NCBI GenBank assembly: GCA_025361445.1
Contig: JANYLP010000008.1
Location: 1-40,710 of the forward strand
Direction: 5' to 3'
DNA: 40,710 bases
Source of the DNA: Coriobacteriia bacterium
GTDB lineage: Bacteria; Actinomycetota; Coriobacteriia; Anaerosomatales; PALSA-660
Position 1 is the stretch's first letter, and the number at the start of each line of letters is the position of its first letter. The translations under genes and the position numbers were made by a program. The notes below the pieces were generated by a model that was not told the DNA's origin, ran no database searches, and saw only the letters and a program-made list of their open reading frames with translations. Positions 17,863 to 25,675 of this stretch are shown piece by piece.

Positions 17863-18084
17863 TTGGCAAAGCGCGAAGACGCCATCGAGCTGGAAGGCAC
17901 CGTGGTCGAACCTCTGCCCAACGCGATGTTCCGCGTTGAGCTTGAGAACGGCCATAAGGTGCTCGCGCATATCTCTGGCAAGATGCGCATGCACTACATC
18001 CGGATACTGCCGGGTGACAAGGTCGTCGTTGAGCTCTCGCCCTACGATCTCACGCGCGGCCGCATCACCTATCGATACAAGTAG
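17863..18084 (+). CDS. infA: translation initiation factor IF-1
   Basis: IF-1 (73 residues) is an OB-fold protein that blocks the A site during initiation. The start is TTG 17863 with AAGGAG upstream; it begins [20 protein letters not shown] and ends [11 protein letters not shown], both typical. Its own promoter lies just upstream. A 152-nt leader-like spacer separates it from rpmJ. Confidence 0.97.
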   Translation: MAKREDAIELEGTVVEPLPNAMFRVELENGHKVLAHISGKMRMHYIRILPGDKVVVELSPYDLTRGRITYRYK

Positions 18085-18114
18085 CGACCGCACGATCCGC
18101 CTTCGGGGGAAGCA

Positions 18115-18136
18115 GTAGGGGCTACTCCCGGTGGCG
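18115..18136 (+). repeat. 22-nt leader motif upstream of rpmJ (copy 2)
   Basis: This matches the rplO-leader motif at 14496-14517 in 19 of 22 positions. Downstream, ATGG-GCGA/TCGCCAT pairing (about 18142-18162) and a GGCGT/ACGCC outer stem (18133-18137 with about 18179-18183) suggest a larger folded RNA. It ends 100 nt before the rpmJ start. Confidence 0.5.
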
Positions 18137-18236
18137 TTTGTATGGGCGATGTCGAGTCGCCATGAAGAACGACAACGATACGCCTGCGGCTGGGCGCGCA
18201 CATAGAGCGATCGAACTGTTGAAGGGAACCAGGCAG

Positions 18237-18350
18237 ATGAAGGTACGACCCTCTGTGAAGAGGATCTGCGAGAAGTGCAAGGTCATCCGCCGTCACGGGC
18301 GCGTTCTCGTCATATGCGAGAACCCGCGACACAAGCAGCGGCAGGGATAG
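18237..18350 (+). CDS. rpmJ: 50S ribosomal protein L36, zinc form
   Basis: L36 has 37 residues here. ATG 18237 gives [20 protein letters not shown] with GAAGGGAA upstream; the frame is open further upstream but without L36 sequence. Zinc ligands C11, C14, C27 and H32 are all present. rpsM follows by 25 nt. Confidence 0.97.
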   Translation: MKVRPSVKRICEKCKVIRRHGRVLVICENPRHKQRQG

Positions 18351-18375
18351 TCCGACCCCTTTAAGGAGAACCACC

Positions 18376-18753
18376 TTGGCTCGTATATCCGGCGTCGACC
18401 TCCCGCGCGAGAAGCGCGTCGAGATCGGCCTCACCTACATCTTCGGTGTCGGTCTCACGACCAGCCAGAAGATCCTGCGCGAGACCGGGATCAACCCGGA
18501 TACTCGCGTGCGTAACCTGACCGAAGAGGAGGTCGTTCGCCTCCGCGAGTTCATCGACCGCCAGCTCAAGGTCGAAGGCGACCTGAGGCGTGAGGTCAGC
18601 CAGAACATCAAGCGTCTGATGGAGATCGGCTGCTATCGCGGTCTGCGCCATCGCAAGGGGCTGCCCGTTCGCGGTCAGCGCACCCACACGAACGCGCGCA
18701 CCCGTAAGGGTCCGCGTCGCCAGATCGGCGCGAAGAAGAAGGTAGGTAAGTAG
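18376..18753 (+). CDS. rpsM: 30S ribosomal protein S13
   Basis: S13 (125 residues) contacts P-site tRNA and the 50S subunit. The start is TTG 18376 with AAGGAGAA upstream; it begins [20 protein letters not shown]. The C-terminal [17 protein letters not shown] is the tRNA-contacting basic tail. rpsK starts two nt after its stop. Confidence 0.98.
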   Translation: MARISGVDLPREKRVEIGLTYIFGVGLTTSQKILRETGINPDTRVRNLTEEEVVRLREFIDRQLKVEGDLRREVSQNIKRLMEIGCYRGLRHRKGLPVRGQRTHTNARTRKGPRRQIGAKKKVGK

Positions 18754-18755
18754 CG

Positions 18756-19163
18756 ATGGCTGCCGCTCCCAAGAAGAAGGTCGTAAAGACCCGCATCAAG
18801 CGCAGCGAACGCAAGAACATCGCTGTTGGTCAGGCTCACATCAAGTCCACGTTCAACAACACAATCATCAGCATCACCGACCCTGCGGGCAACGTCATCT
18901 CGTGGCGCAGCGCCGGCCAGGTCGGGTTCAAAGGCTCCCGCAAGTCCACGCCGTTCGCCGCTCAGCTCGCGGCCGAGCAGTGTGCCAAGGACGCCATGGA
19001 ACACGGGATGCGCAAGATCTCCGTGTTCGTGAAGGGCCCCGGTTCCGGTCGTGAGACGGCAATCCGTTCTCTGCAGGCGACCGGGCTCGAGATCGCAAGC
19101 ATCCAGGACTGCACGCCTGTCCCGCACAACGGCTGCCGGCCGCGCAAGCGCCGGCGCGTGTAG
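18756..19163 (+). CDS. rpsK: 30S ribosomal protein S11
   Basis: S11 (135 residues) lies on the 30S platform near the mRNA exit. [20 protein letters not shown] and the C-terminal [15 protein letters not shown] are diagnostic. The short N-terminal Lys/Ala extension ([15 protein letters not shown]) is common. The ribosome-binding site is weak, fitting coupling to rpsM. Confidence 0.98.
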   Translation: MAAAPKKKVVKTRIKRSERKNIAVGQAHIKSTFNNTIISITDPAGNVISWRSAGQVGFKGSRKSTPFAAQLAAEQCAKDAMEHGMRKISVFVKGPGSGRETAIRSLQATGLEIASIQDCTPVPHNGCRPRKRRRV

Positions 19164-19186
19164 TCTTACCGAGGAGGATTCCAAAG

Positions 19187-19813
19187 ATGGCACGTTATAC
19201 AGGCGCGGACTGCCGCCTCTGCCGTCGTGAAGGCATCAAGCTGTTCCTGAAGGGCGATCGCTGCTACAGCGACAAGTGCGGCGTCGATAGGCGTCCGTTC
19301 CCGCCCGGTCAGGCCGGCAAGAAGCGCCCGCGCGACAGCGAATACCGCGTACAGCTGCGTGAGAAGCAGAAGGCCAAGCGTTCCTACGGCGTTCTGGAGA
19401 AGCAGTTCCGCACGTACTACGAGCTTGCGAGCCGCCAGGTGGGCAAGTCGGGCGAGAACCTTCTCCGGTTGCTGGAGACCAGGCTCGACAACGTGGTCTA
19501 CCGTCTCGGATTCGCCGCATCGCGTGACGAGGCCCGTCAGACGGTCCGCCACAACCACATCTTCGTGAACGGCGCCAAGGTCAACATCCCGTCCTACCGC
19601 GTCCGTCCCGGAGACACGATCGCAGTGGCAGACAAGGCTCGCGACCTCACGGTCATCAAGGCGGCCCTCATCTCCTCCGCTCGCGTCGAGGTCCCGGCAT
19701 GGCTGCAGGTCGACCCGGAGAAGCTGCAGGGCAAGGTGCTCGCTCTTCCGACCCGTGACCAGATCGATATGCCGGTGCGCGAGCAGCTGATCGTCGAGCT
19801 GTACAGCAAGTAA
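19187..19813 (+). CDS. rpsD: 30S ribosomal protein S4, zinc form
   Basis: S4 (208 residues) is a primary assembly protein and in E. coli represses the alpha operon. Cysteines C9, C12, C26 and C31 form the zinc site of the C+ version. The S4 RNA-binding domain (residues about 97-160) includes [20 protein letters not shown]-type sequence. It has GAGGAG before the ATG and precedes rpoA. Confidence 0.98.
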   Translation: MARYTGADCRLCRREGIKLFLKGDRCYSDKCGVDRRPFPPGQAGKKRPRDSEYRVQLREKQKAKRSYGVLEKQFRTYYELASRQVGKSGENLLRLLETRLDNVVYRLGFAASRDEARQTVRHNHIFVNGAKVNIPSYRVRPGDTIAVADKARDLTVIKAALISSARVEVPAWLQVDPEKLQGKVLALPTRDQIDMPVREQLIVELYSK

Positions 19814-19854
19814 TCCGGAGCACTTCAGGTACCCGCTCCTAGGAGGCTAGGTAG

Positions 19855-20787
19855 ATGTCAGAGTTCATGAGGCCCACTGTTTCGGTCGTGCCGATCGATG
19901 AGCGCACCGCGCGCTACGTCGTCGAGCCGCTCGAACGCGGGTTCGGCTACACCCTGGGCAACTGCATGCGCCGCGTGCTGCTCTCTTCGCTTCCGGGCGT
20001 GGCAGCCACCTCGATCCGCATCGAGGGTGTGCAGCACGAGTTCACCGCCATCAGCGGTGTCCGTGAAGACGTCACGGACATCGTGCTCAACGTCAAGCAG
20101 CTGGTGTTCCGGGATGCCGGCGCGGGCGACGACGCCGTCGCCACGCTGTCAGTGACCGGTCCGGCCACCGTCACCGGTGCGGACCTCAAGGTCCCCTCCG
20201 AGTTCGAGCTCGTGAACCCGGATGCCGTGATCGCCACGCTCGACAAGGGCGCGAAGCTCGAGATGGCCATCCGGATCGAGAGCGGGCGTGGCTATGTGTC
20301 CGCGGACCGCAACAAGCGTCTCGACGACGCCCTGGGCGTCATCACGGTCGACTCGCTGTTCAGCCCGGTCGCGCGCTGCACCTACCTCGTGGAGAACACC
20401 CGCGTGGGCCAGCGCACCGACTACGACAAGCTCATCGTCGAGCTTGAGACCAACGGCGCGATGGATCCTGCGGACGCCGTCGCGCGTGCTGCCAAGATCA
20501 TCGACGACCACATGTCGCTGTTCCAGGCTCAGGCCATCGGCGATCTGGCCGGCGACACGTTCGCCGACCTGCCTGAAGAGGGCGAGACCGTCCTCGACAC
20601 GCCGATCGAAGACCTGGACCTCACCGTACGTTCGTTCAACTGCCTGAAGCGTCAGGGAGTCAACACGATCGGCCAGCTGAACGAGTGCACAGAGGCCGAC
20701 CTGCTCAACATCCGTAACTTCGGCGCCAAGTCCATCGAAGAAGTGAAAGACAAGCTTCAGCAGATGGGCCTGGGGCTCAAGGGCTAG
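19855..20787 (+). CDS. rpoA: RNA polymerase alpha subunit
   Basis: RpoA (310 residues) nucleates RNA polymerase assembly. The N-terminal domain has PLERGFGYTLGNCMRRVLLS (dimerization); the C-terminal domain has SFNCLKRQGVNTIGQLNECT and NIRNFGAKSIEEVKDKL (DNA UP-element and regulator contacts). AGGAGG precedes the ATG. A GGAGC/GCTCC pairing (19817-19839) lies just upstream. Confidence 0.98.
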   Translation: MSEFMRPTVSVVPIDERTARYVVEPLERGFGYTLGNCMRRVLLSSLPGVAATSIRIEGVQHEFTAISGVREDVTDIVLNVKQLVFRDAGAGDDAVATLSVTGPATVTGADLKVPSEFELVNPDAVIATLDKGAKLEMAIRIESGRGYVSADRNKRLDDALGVITVDSLFSPVARCTYLVENTRVGQRTDYDKLIVELETNGAMDPADAVARAAKIIDDHMSLFQAQAIGDLAGDTFADLPEEGETVLDTPIEDLDLTVRSFNCLKRQGVNTIGQLNECTEADLLNIRNFGAKSIEEVKDKLQQMGLGLKG

Positions 20788-20803
20788 AGGGAGACCGCTT
20801 ACC

Positions 20804-21196
20804 ATGCGACACCTTAAGAAGGGCCGTCAGATCGGCAGCGATGCCGCTCACGGCAAGGCGATCCTGCGTAGCCTCGCTCTGGCGCTGCTCACGCACGAGC
20901 GCATCAAGACGACCGAGATGCGCGCCAAGGAGGTCCGCGGGCTCGTGGACCGCATCATCACCTGGGGCAAGAAGGGCGACGTGCACTCGCGCCGGCTCAT
21001 CATCGCCGCCCTCGGTGGGGAGAAGAAGCTCATCAACCCGGCCACGGGCAAGCAGGACCTCGAGATGTCGTACCGTGTCATCCACGACATCGCGCCGCGC
21101 TTCGCCGAGCGTCCGGGCGGCTACACCCGCATCCTGAAGCTCGGTCCCCGCAAGGGCGACAACGCCTCCATGGTCATCCTGGAGTTCGTCGAGTAG
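20804..21196 (+). CDS. rplQ: 50S ribosomal protein L17
   Basis: L17 (130 residues) is at the tunnel exit. GRQIGSDAAHGKAILRSLA and LLTHERIKTTEMRAKEVRG are diagnostic, and the length is near the E. coli form. It is the last gene of the alpha-type set; two hairpins follow before ecfA1. Confidence 0.98.
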   Translation: MRHLKKGRQIGSDAAHGKAILRSLALALLTHERIKTTEMRAKEVRGLVDRIITWGKKGDVHSRRLIIAALGGEKKLINPATGKQDLEMSYRVIHDIAPRFAERPGGYTRILKLGPRKGDNASMVILEFVE

Positions 21197-21207
21197 TTTG
21201 GATGATG

Positions 21208-21267
21208 CCTGCCACGCGGCAGGACTGACGTACCATCACGGGAGGGTCGCGACTGCGGCCCTCCCGT
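21208..21267 (+). terminator. tandem hairpins after rplQ
   Basis: CCTGCC/GGCAGG (21208-21213 with 21218-21223) is followed by a perfect 9-bp stem (21238-21246 with 21259-21267, 12-nt loop). No T-run is seen. The second stem ends 11 nt before the likely ecfA1 ATG, so it could end the alpha operon or limit ecfA1 translation. Confidence 0.5.
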
Positions 21268-21278
21268 TGCGTGAGAGG

Positions 21279-22109
21279 ATGGCGTCAAGAAGCGTGCTCG
21301 AGTTCGCAGAGGTGTCGTTCGCATATCCGACCGCAACCGCGCCCGCGCTCGACGGGGTGTCGTTCTCGCTCGAGCCCGGGCAGCTGCTGGTCGTCGTGGG
21401 CGCGAACGGGTCGGGCAAGTCGACGCTCGCGCGCCTGTGCGACGGACTGCTCACGCCCGGAGGTGGCCGCGTTCTCGTCGACGGCCTTGACACTGCAGAC
21501 GTCTCTCTCGTGTGGGATATCCGGGTCAAAGTAGGCATGGTGTTCCAGGACCCGGACGATCAGATCGTCGGGACCACGGTCGATGATGACTGCGCGTTCG
21601 GGCCTGAGAACCTCGGGTTGCCTCCGGAGGAGATCGTCGCGCGGGTCGCGGAAGCGCTGACCTCAGTCGGCATGGACGGGCTCGAGCGCCGGGAGCCGCA
21701 CCTTCTGTCTGAAGGGCAGAAGCAGCGCCTTGCGATAGCCGGGGCGCTGGCGATGGGCCCCCGATATCTGGTCTTCGACGAACCCTCCGCGATGCTGGAT
21801 CCCGCGGGTAGGCGGAGTGCGATCGCGATCATCGAGCGCCTTGCGCACGAACAGGGGCACGGAGTGCTGCTCGTGTCGCACGACGCCGCGGACGTCGCCC
21901 GAGCGGACCGGGCATTGGCGCTCTCGGGTGGCTGCGTGGTCTTCGAAGGGGCACCCGAGGACCTGCTTGCCGACGCTGCGCTTCTGAGGGCATGCGGCCT
22001 GGCGACCGGCAGCATGGGTGTCCTTGGCGAGCGACTGCGCGCGCTCGGACTGGCTGTGCCCGTGGGCGCGCTCGAGGCGGAGAGTGTGGTGGACGCGCTG
22101 TGGCCCTGA
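21279..22109 (+). CDS. ecfA1: ECF transporter ATPase EcfA1
   Basis: This 276-residue ABC ATPase energizes uptake of vitamins or metals with EcfA2, EcfT and separate S components. Walker A GANGSGKST is at 41-49, the Q-loop region VFQDPDDQIVGTTVDDDCAFGP near 88-109 (given in part), the signature is LSEGQ rather than LSGGQ, and Walker B is YLVFDEPSAMLDP. ATG 21279 gives MASRSVLEFAEVSFAYP; the frame is open to 21198 but that part runs through hairpins. The purine-rich GAGAGG touches the ATG, so the ribosome-binding site is poor. Confidence 0.93.
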   Translation: MASRSVLEFAEVSFAYPTATAPALDGVSFSLEPGQLLVVVGANGSGKSTLARLCDGLLTPGGGRVLVDGLDTADVSLVWDIRVKVGMVFQDPDDQIVGTTVDDDCAFGPENLGLPPEEIVARVAEALTSVGMDGLERREPHLLSEGQKQRLAIAGALAMGPRYLVFDEPSAMLDPAGRRSAIAIIERLAHEQGHGVLLVSHDAADVARADRALALSGGCVVFEGAPEDLLADAALLRACGLATGSMGVLGERLRALGLAVPVGALEAESVVDALWP

Positions 22110-22954
22110 CACTCGCTGACATCACCTGTGAGTACGCCGAGGGGAGCCCGCTGTCGTACCGCGCGCTGGAGTCCGTGTCTCTTTCGATCGAGCCCGGTGA
22201 GCTCGTTCTGCTCCTCGGGCCGACCGGATCCGGGAAGACGACGCTGCTGCGCGCCGCCGCGGGACTTCTCCCGTCGTCTGCCGGCACCGTCGAGGTCGAC
22301 GGCGTTCGCATCGGCGTGAGGGGAGCGCAGCGGGCGGCGGTGGGGATGCTCTTCCAGCGGCCGGAATCGCAGTTCTTCGCGCTCAGCGTCGAAGAGGACT
22401 GTGCGTTCGGTCCCCGCAACCTCGGCCGATCTGACAAAGACGCGCGCGCGGACGGGCGAGCGGCGCTCGCCCAGGTGGGACTCGATCCGAGCACGTTCGG
22501 GCCCCGTGAGCCATGGACGCTCTCCGGGGGAGAGGCCCGCCGGGCTGCACTGGCGGGGGTCCTCGCGATGCGCCCGCGCTACCTTCTTCTCGACGAGCCC
22601 ACCGCAGGGCTCGACGCTGTCGGCCGCGATTCGGTCGCTGCGGTGATCGAACGCACTCGACACACCGCCGGCGTTCTCGTCGTGACACACGATCCCGACC
22701 TCCTCATACGACGAGCCGATCGCGTTCTCGTGATGAGCGAAGGCCGCACCGCGTTCTCCGGCGACGTCCCTGCCTTCCTTGCCGCTCTCCCCGCGCTCAC
22801 GGCCACCGGCGCGGCCGAAGCCCCTGAGGTGTTGCGAACGCTGATGCTCGCGGAGCGACGTCTCGGCCGCGCAGGCGCAACGCCGACACTGGACGTCGAC
22901 GAGGCCGCGTCTTCCCTCGCCCGCATGTGTGCCGAGGGCGGGGTCCCGCGATGA
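22100..22954 (+). CDS. ecfA2: ECF transporter ATPase EcfA2
   Basis: This is the second ATPase of the module (284 residues). GTG 22100 overlaps the end of ecfA1 by 10 nt and gives MALTLADITCEYAEG. Walker A GPTGSGKTT is at 40-48, the Q-loop is FQRPESQFFALSVEEDCAFG, the signature is LSGGE and Walker B is YLLLDEPTAGLD. The C-terminal 50 residues after the ABC core are poorly conserved. It overlaps ecfT by four bases. Confidence 0.93.
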   Translation: MALTLADITCEYAEGSPLSYRALESVSLSIEPGELVLLLGPTGSGKTTLLRAAAGLLPSSAGTVEVDGVRIGVRGAQRAAVGMLFQRPESQFFALSVEEDCAFGPRNLGRSDKDARADGRAALAQVGLDPSTFGPREPWTLSGGEARRAALAGVLAMRPRYLLLDEPTAGLDAVGRDSVAAVIERTRHTAGVLVVTHDPDLLIRRADRVLVMSEGRTAFSGDVPAFLAALPALTATGAAEAPEVLRTLMLAERRLGRAGATPTLDVDEAASSLARMCAEGGVPR

Positions 22955-23745
22955 AGCCCATCAGCGGCATGGGACAGTACGTCCCGACGGACTCCCCCCT
23001 GCACCACCTCGATGCGGCCGCGAAGATCGGGCTTGCGGCCGCGCTCACGACCGCGCTGTTCATGGCCTCGGGATTCGCGGGTCTCGGCGTGCTGGCCGCC
23101 GCGGTGGCCTGGGCCGTCGCTAGCTCGAGAGTGCCGTTGCGGGCGGTCGCCCGCGGTCTCGGTGCGGTCTCGTTCGTCGTCGTCTTCACGCTGCTGGCAA
23201 ACTCCCTGCGGTGGGAGCCGGCGGTCGCGCTGCTTCGGATCGGGCCGCTCGCGGTCGACGCCGCGGGGTTGCGGACGGGTGCGTTCTTCGCCGTGCGCAT
23301 ACTCGTGCTCGTCGTGGGGACGACGCTGCTCACGCTGACCACGAGTCCCGTGCGTCTCTCGGGCGGGCTTGAGCGCGTGATGCGTCCGCTCTCGTGGCTG
23401 CGCGTCCCGGTCGGCGACCTCGCCATGACCCTCACGATCGCGTTGCGGTTCATCCCGACGACCGCCGAGGAAGCGGAGCGGATCGTGATGGCTCAGCAGG
23501 CTCGCGGCGCGGTGTTCGACAAGGGCGGCCCGATCCGACGCGCCCGCGCGTACGCACCTGTTCTGGTCCCGCTGTTCTTCCAGTTGTTCCGTCGTGCTGA
23601 TGCGCTCGCCACGGCGATGGAGGCCCGCTGCTACCGTGGCACCGAAGGCCGGACGCGGATGAGGGAAGAGCGGATGCGTGGCGTCGACTGGCTCGTCATG
23701 CTCGGTCTGGGCGCCGCGCTCGTCGCGGTGGGGTGGTTCCTGTGA
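22951..23745 (+). CDS. ecfT: ECF transporter transmembrane protein EcfT
   Basis: EcfT (264 residues) is the membrane coupling subunit. Several hydrophobic segments occupy residues about 22-125 and 240-264, and the cytosolic coupling helices hold two Arg motifs, AQQARGAVFD and AMEARCYRG. ATG 22951 overlaps the ecfA2 stop (ATGA) and its own stop overlaps the truA GTG, so the four genes are translationally coupled. No substrate-binding S component is in the window, indicating a shared (group II) module. Confidence 0.93.
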   Translation: MKPISGMGQYVPTDSPLHHLDAAAKIGLAAALTTALFMASGFAGLGVLAAAVAWAVASSRVPLRAVARGLGAVSFVVVFTLLANSLRWEPAVALLRIGPLAVDAAGLRTGAFFAVRILVLVVGTTLLTLTTSPVRLSGGLERVMRPLSWLRVPVGDLAMTLTIALRFIPTTAEEAERIVMAQQARGAVFDKGGPIRRARAYAPVLVPLFFQLFRRADALATAMEARCYRGTEGRTRMREERMRGVDWLVMLGLGAALVAVGWFL

Positions 23746-24530
23746 GCAACGAGCCGGTCACGGTGATCACGGTCGCCTACGACGGCGCGCCGTTCGCGGG
23801 GTTCGCCCGGCAGCCCGGACGCGCCACGGTCCAGGGGCGGCTCGAGGACGCCTTGCGGGTGATCCTGCGACGTGAGGTCGCGATGGCCTGCGCCGGACGC
23901 ACGGATGCGGGTGTTCACGCGCGCGGGCAGGTCATCAGCTTCCCGAGTGCGCCACAGGATGAAGCGCCCGACGCGCTCTTGAGGTCGCTCAACGCGCTCG
24001 TCGGCCCCGAGATCGCCGTCAGCGACGTGCGGAGCGCCTTGACCGGCTTCTCGGCGCGCTACGACGCGACTGCGCGCGAGTACCGGTATCTGCTCGTTCC
24101 AGGCCCGGTCCCTCCGGTGGCGCTGCGTGGCCGCGCGTGGTGGACGAAGCGCACGCTCGACCTGGACGCGATGCGCGAGGGCGCGTCGCACCTGCTGGGC
24201 GAGCACGACTTCAAGTCGTTCTGTGTCACACCCAGCGCGGTGGGGAAGCGCACAGTCCGCCACATCGCGGTTCTCGAGATCGAGTCGGTCATCGAGCTTG
24301 GCGAACCGTGCATCCGGGTGCGGATCGCGGGCCGCAGTTTCCTCCACTCGATGGTGCGCATCATGGTCGGATCGCTCGTGCAGGTGGGGAGAGGGCGGCG
24401 CGACCCGTCCTGGGTGGCCGATGCACTGGCGGCGTGCGAGCGCGACGCCGCAGGGCTGACCGCTCCGCCGCACGGGCTGACACTGTGGGGCGTCTCCTAC
24501 CCGGAGGACCATTGGCTCGTCCGGGGATGA
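23742..24530 (+). CDS. truA: tRNA pseudouridine(38-40) synthase
   Basis: TruA (262 residues) converts uridines 38-40 of the anticodon arm to pseudouridine. The catalytic aspartate is D55 in CAGRTDAGVHARGQV; the segment RSFLHSMVRIMVGSLVQVG is the conserved C-terminal active-site part. GTG 23742 overlaps the ecfT stop (GTGA). Length is normal. The order ecfA1-ecfA2-ecfT-truA-rplM-rpsI is the same as in many Firmicutes. Confidence 0.96.
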   Translation: MSNEPVTVITVAYDGAPFAGFARQPGRATVQGRLEDALRVILRREVAMACAGRTDAGVHARGQVISFPSAPQDEAPDALLRSLNALVGPEIAVSDVRSALTGFSARYDATAREYRYLLVPGPVPPVALRGRAWWTKRTLDLDAMREGASHLLGEHDFKSFCVTPSAVGKRTVRHIAVLEIESVIELGEPCIRVRIAGRSFLHSMVRIMVGSLVQVGRGRRDPSWVADALAACERDAAGLTAPPHGLTLWGVSYPEDHWLVRG

Positions 24531-24553
24531 TCCCCCGCACACCGCGCGGTATG

Positions 24554-24584
24554 GACACGCCCGGTAGCGTTTGTTGCGTTGACG
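24554..24584 (+). promoter_or_regulatory. candidate rplM promoter region with shared upstream motif
   Basis: GACACGCCCGG (24554-24564) matches the motif at 1883-1893, and TTGACG (24579-24584) lies 25 bp after its first base, against 24 at rpsL. The -10 is unclear: only weak matches (CAGACT, GACTAT) lie at 18-20 bp, so the promoter call is tentative. Confidence 0.35.
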
Positions 24585-24685
24585 CACGGGGGGTGCGCGT
24601 GGCAGACTATGACGGTTCGTTCCACGGAGCCCCGTAACCTCTTGGAACACACGGACACCGCATTCCAGTACCTGAGGGAGAACGA

Positions 24686-25120
24686 GTGAAGACGTACCAC
24701 GCAAAGCCGGGAGAGATCGAGCGCGAGTGGCTGCTCGTCGACGCCACGGACATGACGCTCGGCCGGCTCGCGAGCGAGGTCGCCCAGATCCTGAAAGGCA
24801 AGCGCAAAGCTGCCTATACTCCGCACGTCGACACCGGTGACTTCGTCATCGTCGTCAACGCGTCGAAGATCAAGGTCACCGGCAACAAGCTCACCGACAA
24901 GAAGTACTTCCGCCATACCGGTCACCCGGGCGGCCTCAAAGAGGTCACGCTCGAGGTCCAGCTGGCGAAGTTCCCGGAGCGCGTCATCGAGCACGCGGTC
25001 AAGGGGATGCTCCCGAAGAACACGCTCGGGCGCGCTATGGGCATGAAGATGCACGTGTACGCAGGTCCGGAGCACAAGCATCAGGCCCAGAAGCCCCGTC
25101 AGATCACCCTGGAGGGTTAG
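24686..25120 (+). CDS. rplM: 50S ribosomal protein L13
   Basis: L13 (144 residues) is an early 50S assembly protein. The start is GTG 24686 with GAGGGAG upstream; it begins [20 protein letters not shown]. The segments [16 protein letters not shown] and [14 protein letters not shown] are diagnostic. A 155-nt gap after truA may hold its promoter. rpsI starts five nt after its stop. Confidence 0.98.
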   Translation: MKTYHAKPGEIEREWLLVDATDMTLGRLASEVAQILKGKRKAAYTPHVDTGDFVIVVNASKIKVTGNKLTDKKYFRHTGHPGGLKEVTLEVQLAKFPERVIEHAVKGMLPKNTLGRAMGMKMHVYAGPEHKHQAQKPRQITLEG

Positions 25121-25125
25121 TCAGC

Positions 25126-25533
25126 ATGGTGGAAAAGGCTGTCGATAAGGCTGTTTACCTGGGCACCGGTCGCCGCAAGACCTCGGTCGCGCGAGTGCGC
25201 CTCATGCCCGGCACAGGGACCATCACCGTCAACGGCCGCGACGCCGCCGCATACTTCGGTCGCGCCGTGCTCATGACGCTGGTCGAGGCGCCGTTCAAGG
25301 TGACCGAGACCGAGGCTCGCTTCGATGTCGTCGCCAAGCTCGAGGGCGGTGGGCTCTCCGGCCAGGCCGGTGCGCTGCGCCACGGTATCGCCCGCGCGAT
25401 GCTACTGGCGGGCGACGACTATCGCGCCACCCTGAAGAAGGAAGGCTTCCTGCGTCGCGATCCGCGTATGGTCGAGCGCAAGAAGTACGGCCTGAAGAAG
25501 GCCCGCAAGAAGCCGCAGTTCAGCAAGCGCTAG
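25126..25533 (+). CDS. rpsI: 30S ribosomal protein S9
   Basis: S9 (135 residues) reaches P-site tRNA with its C-terminal Lys-Arg tail. [19 protein letters not shown] and the end [12 protein letters not shown] are diagnostic. ATG 25126 lies nine nt after GGAGGG, which is inside the rplM end. A long terminator hairpin follows. Confidence 0.98.
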   Translation: MVEKAVDKAVYLGTGRRKTSVARVRLMPGTGTITVNGRDAAAYFGRAVLMTLVEAPFKVTETEARFDVVAKLEGGGLSGQAGALRHGIARAMLLAGDDYRATLKKEGFLRRDPRMVERKKYGLKKARKKPQFSKR

Positions 25534-25555
25534 GCTCGGTATTCCGAACCTCGTC

Positions 25556-25592
25556 GGAGGCCCGCCCGTCCTTTCGGACGCGGCGGGCCTCC
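25556..25592 (+). terminator. rpsI terminator hairpin
   Basis: An 11-bp perfect stem (25556-25566 with 25582-25592) continues as a 5-bp stem (25567-25571 with 25576-25580) with a TTTC loop and one bulged C. It is the strongest terminator-like structure in the window but has no T-run after it. glmM starts 83 nt later. Confidence 0.7.
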
Positions 25593-25675
25593 GTGCGTGG
25601 GGTATCATCCGAGATGGTCCGGCGCGGGGGAGTGGCCGCCCGACCTCACCACTCACGAGAGGGCCAGCGATCACG

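Noticed and set aside
24541-24550. Palindrome ACCGCGCGGT upstream of rplM
   Set aside because: A short GC palindrome is common at this base composition and nothing else supports an operator.
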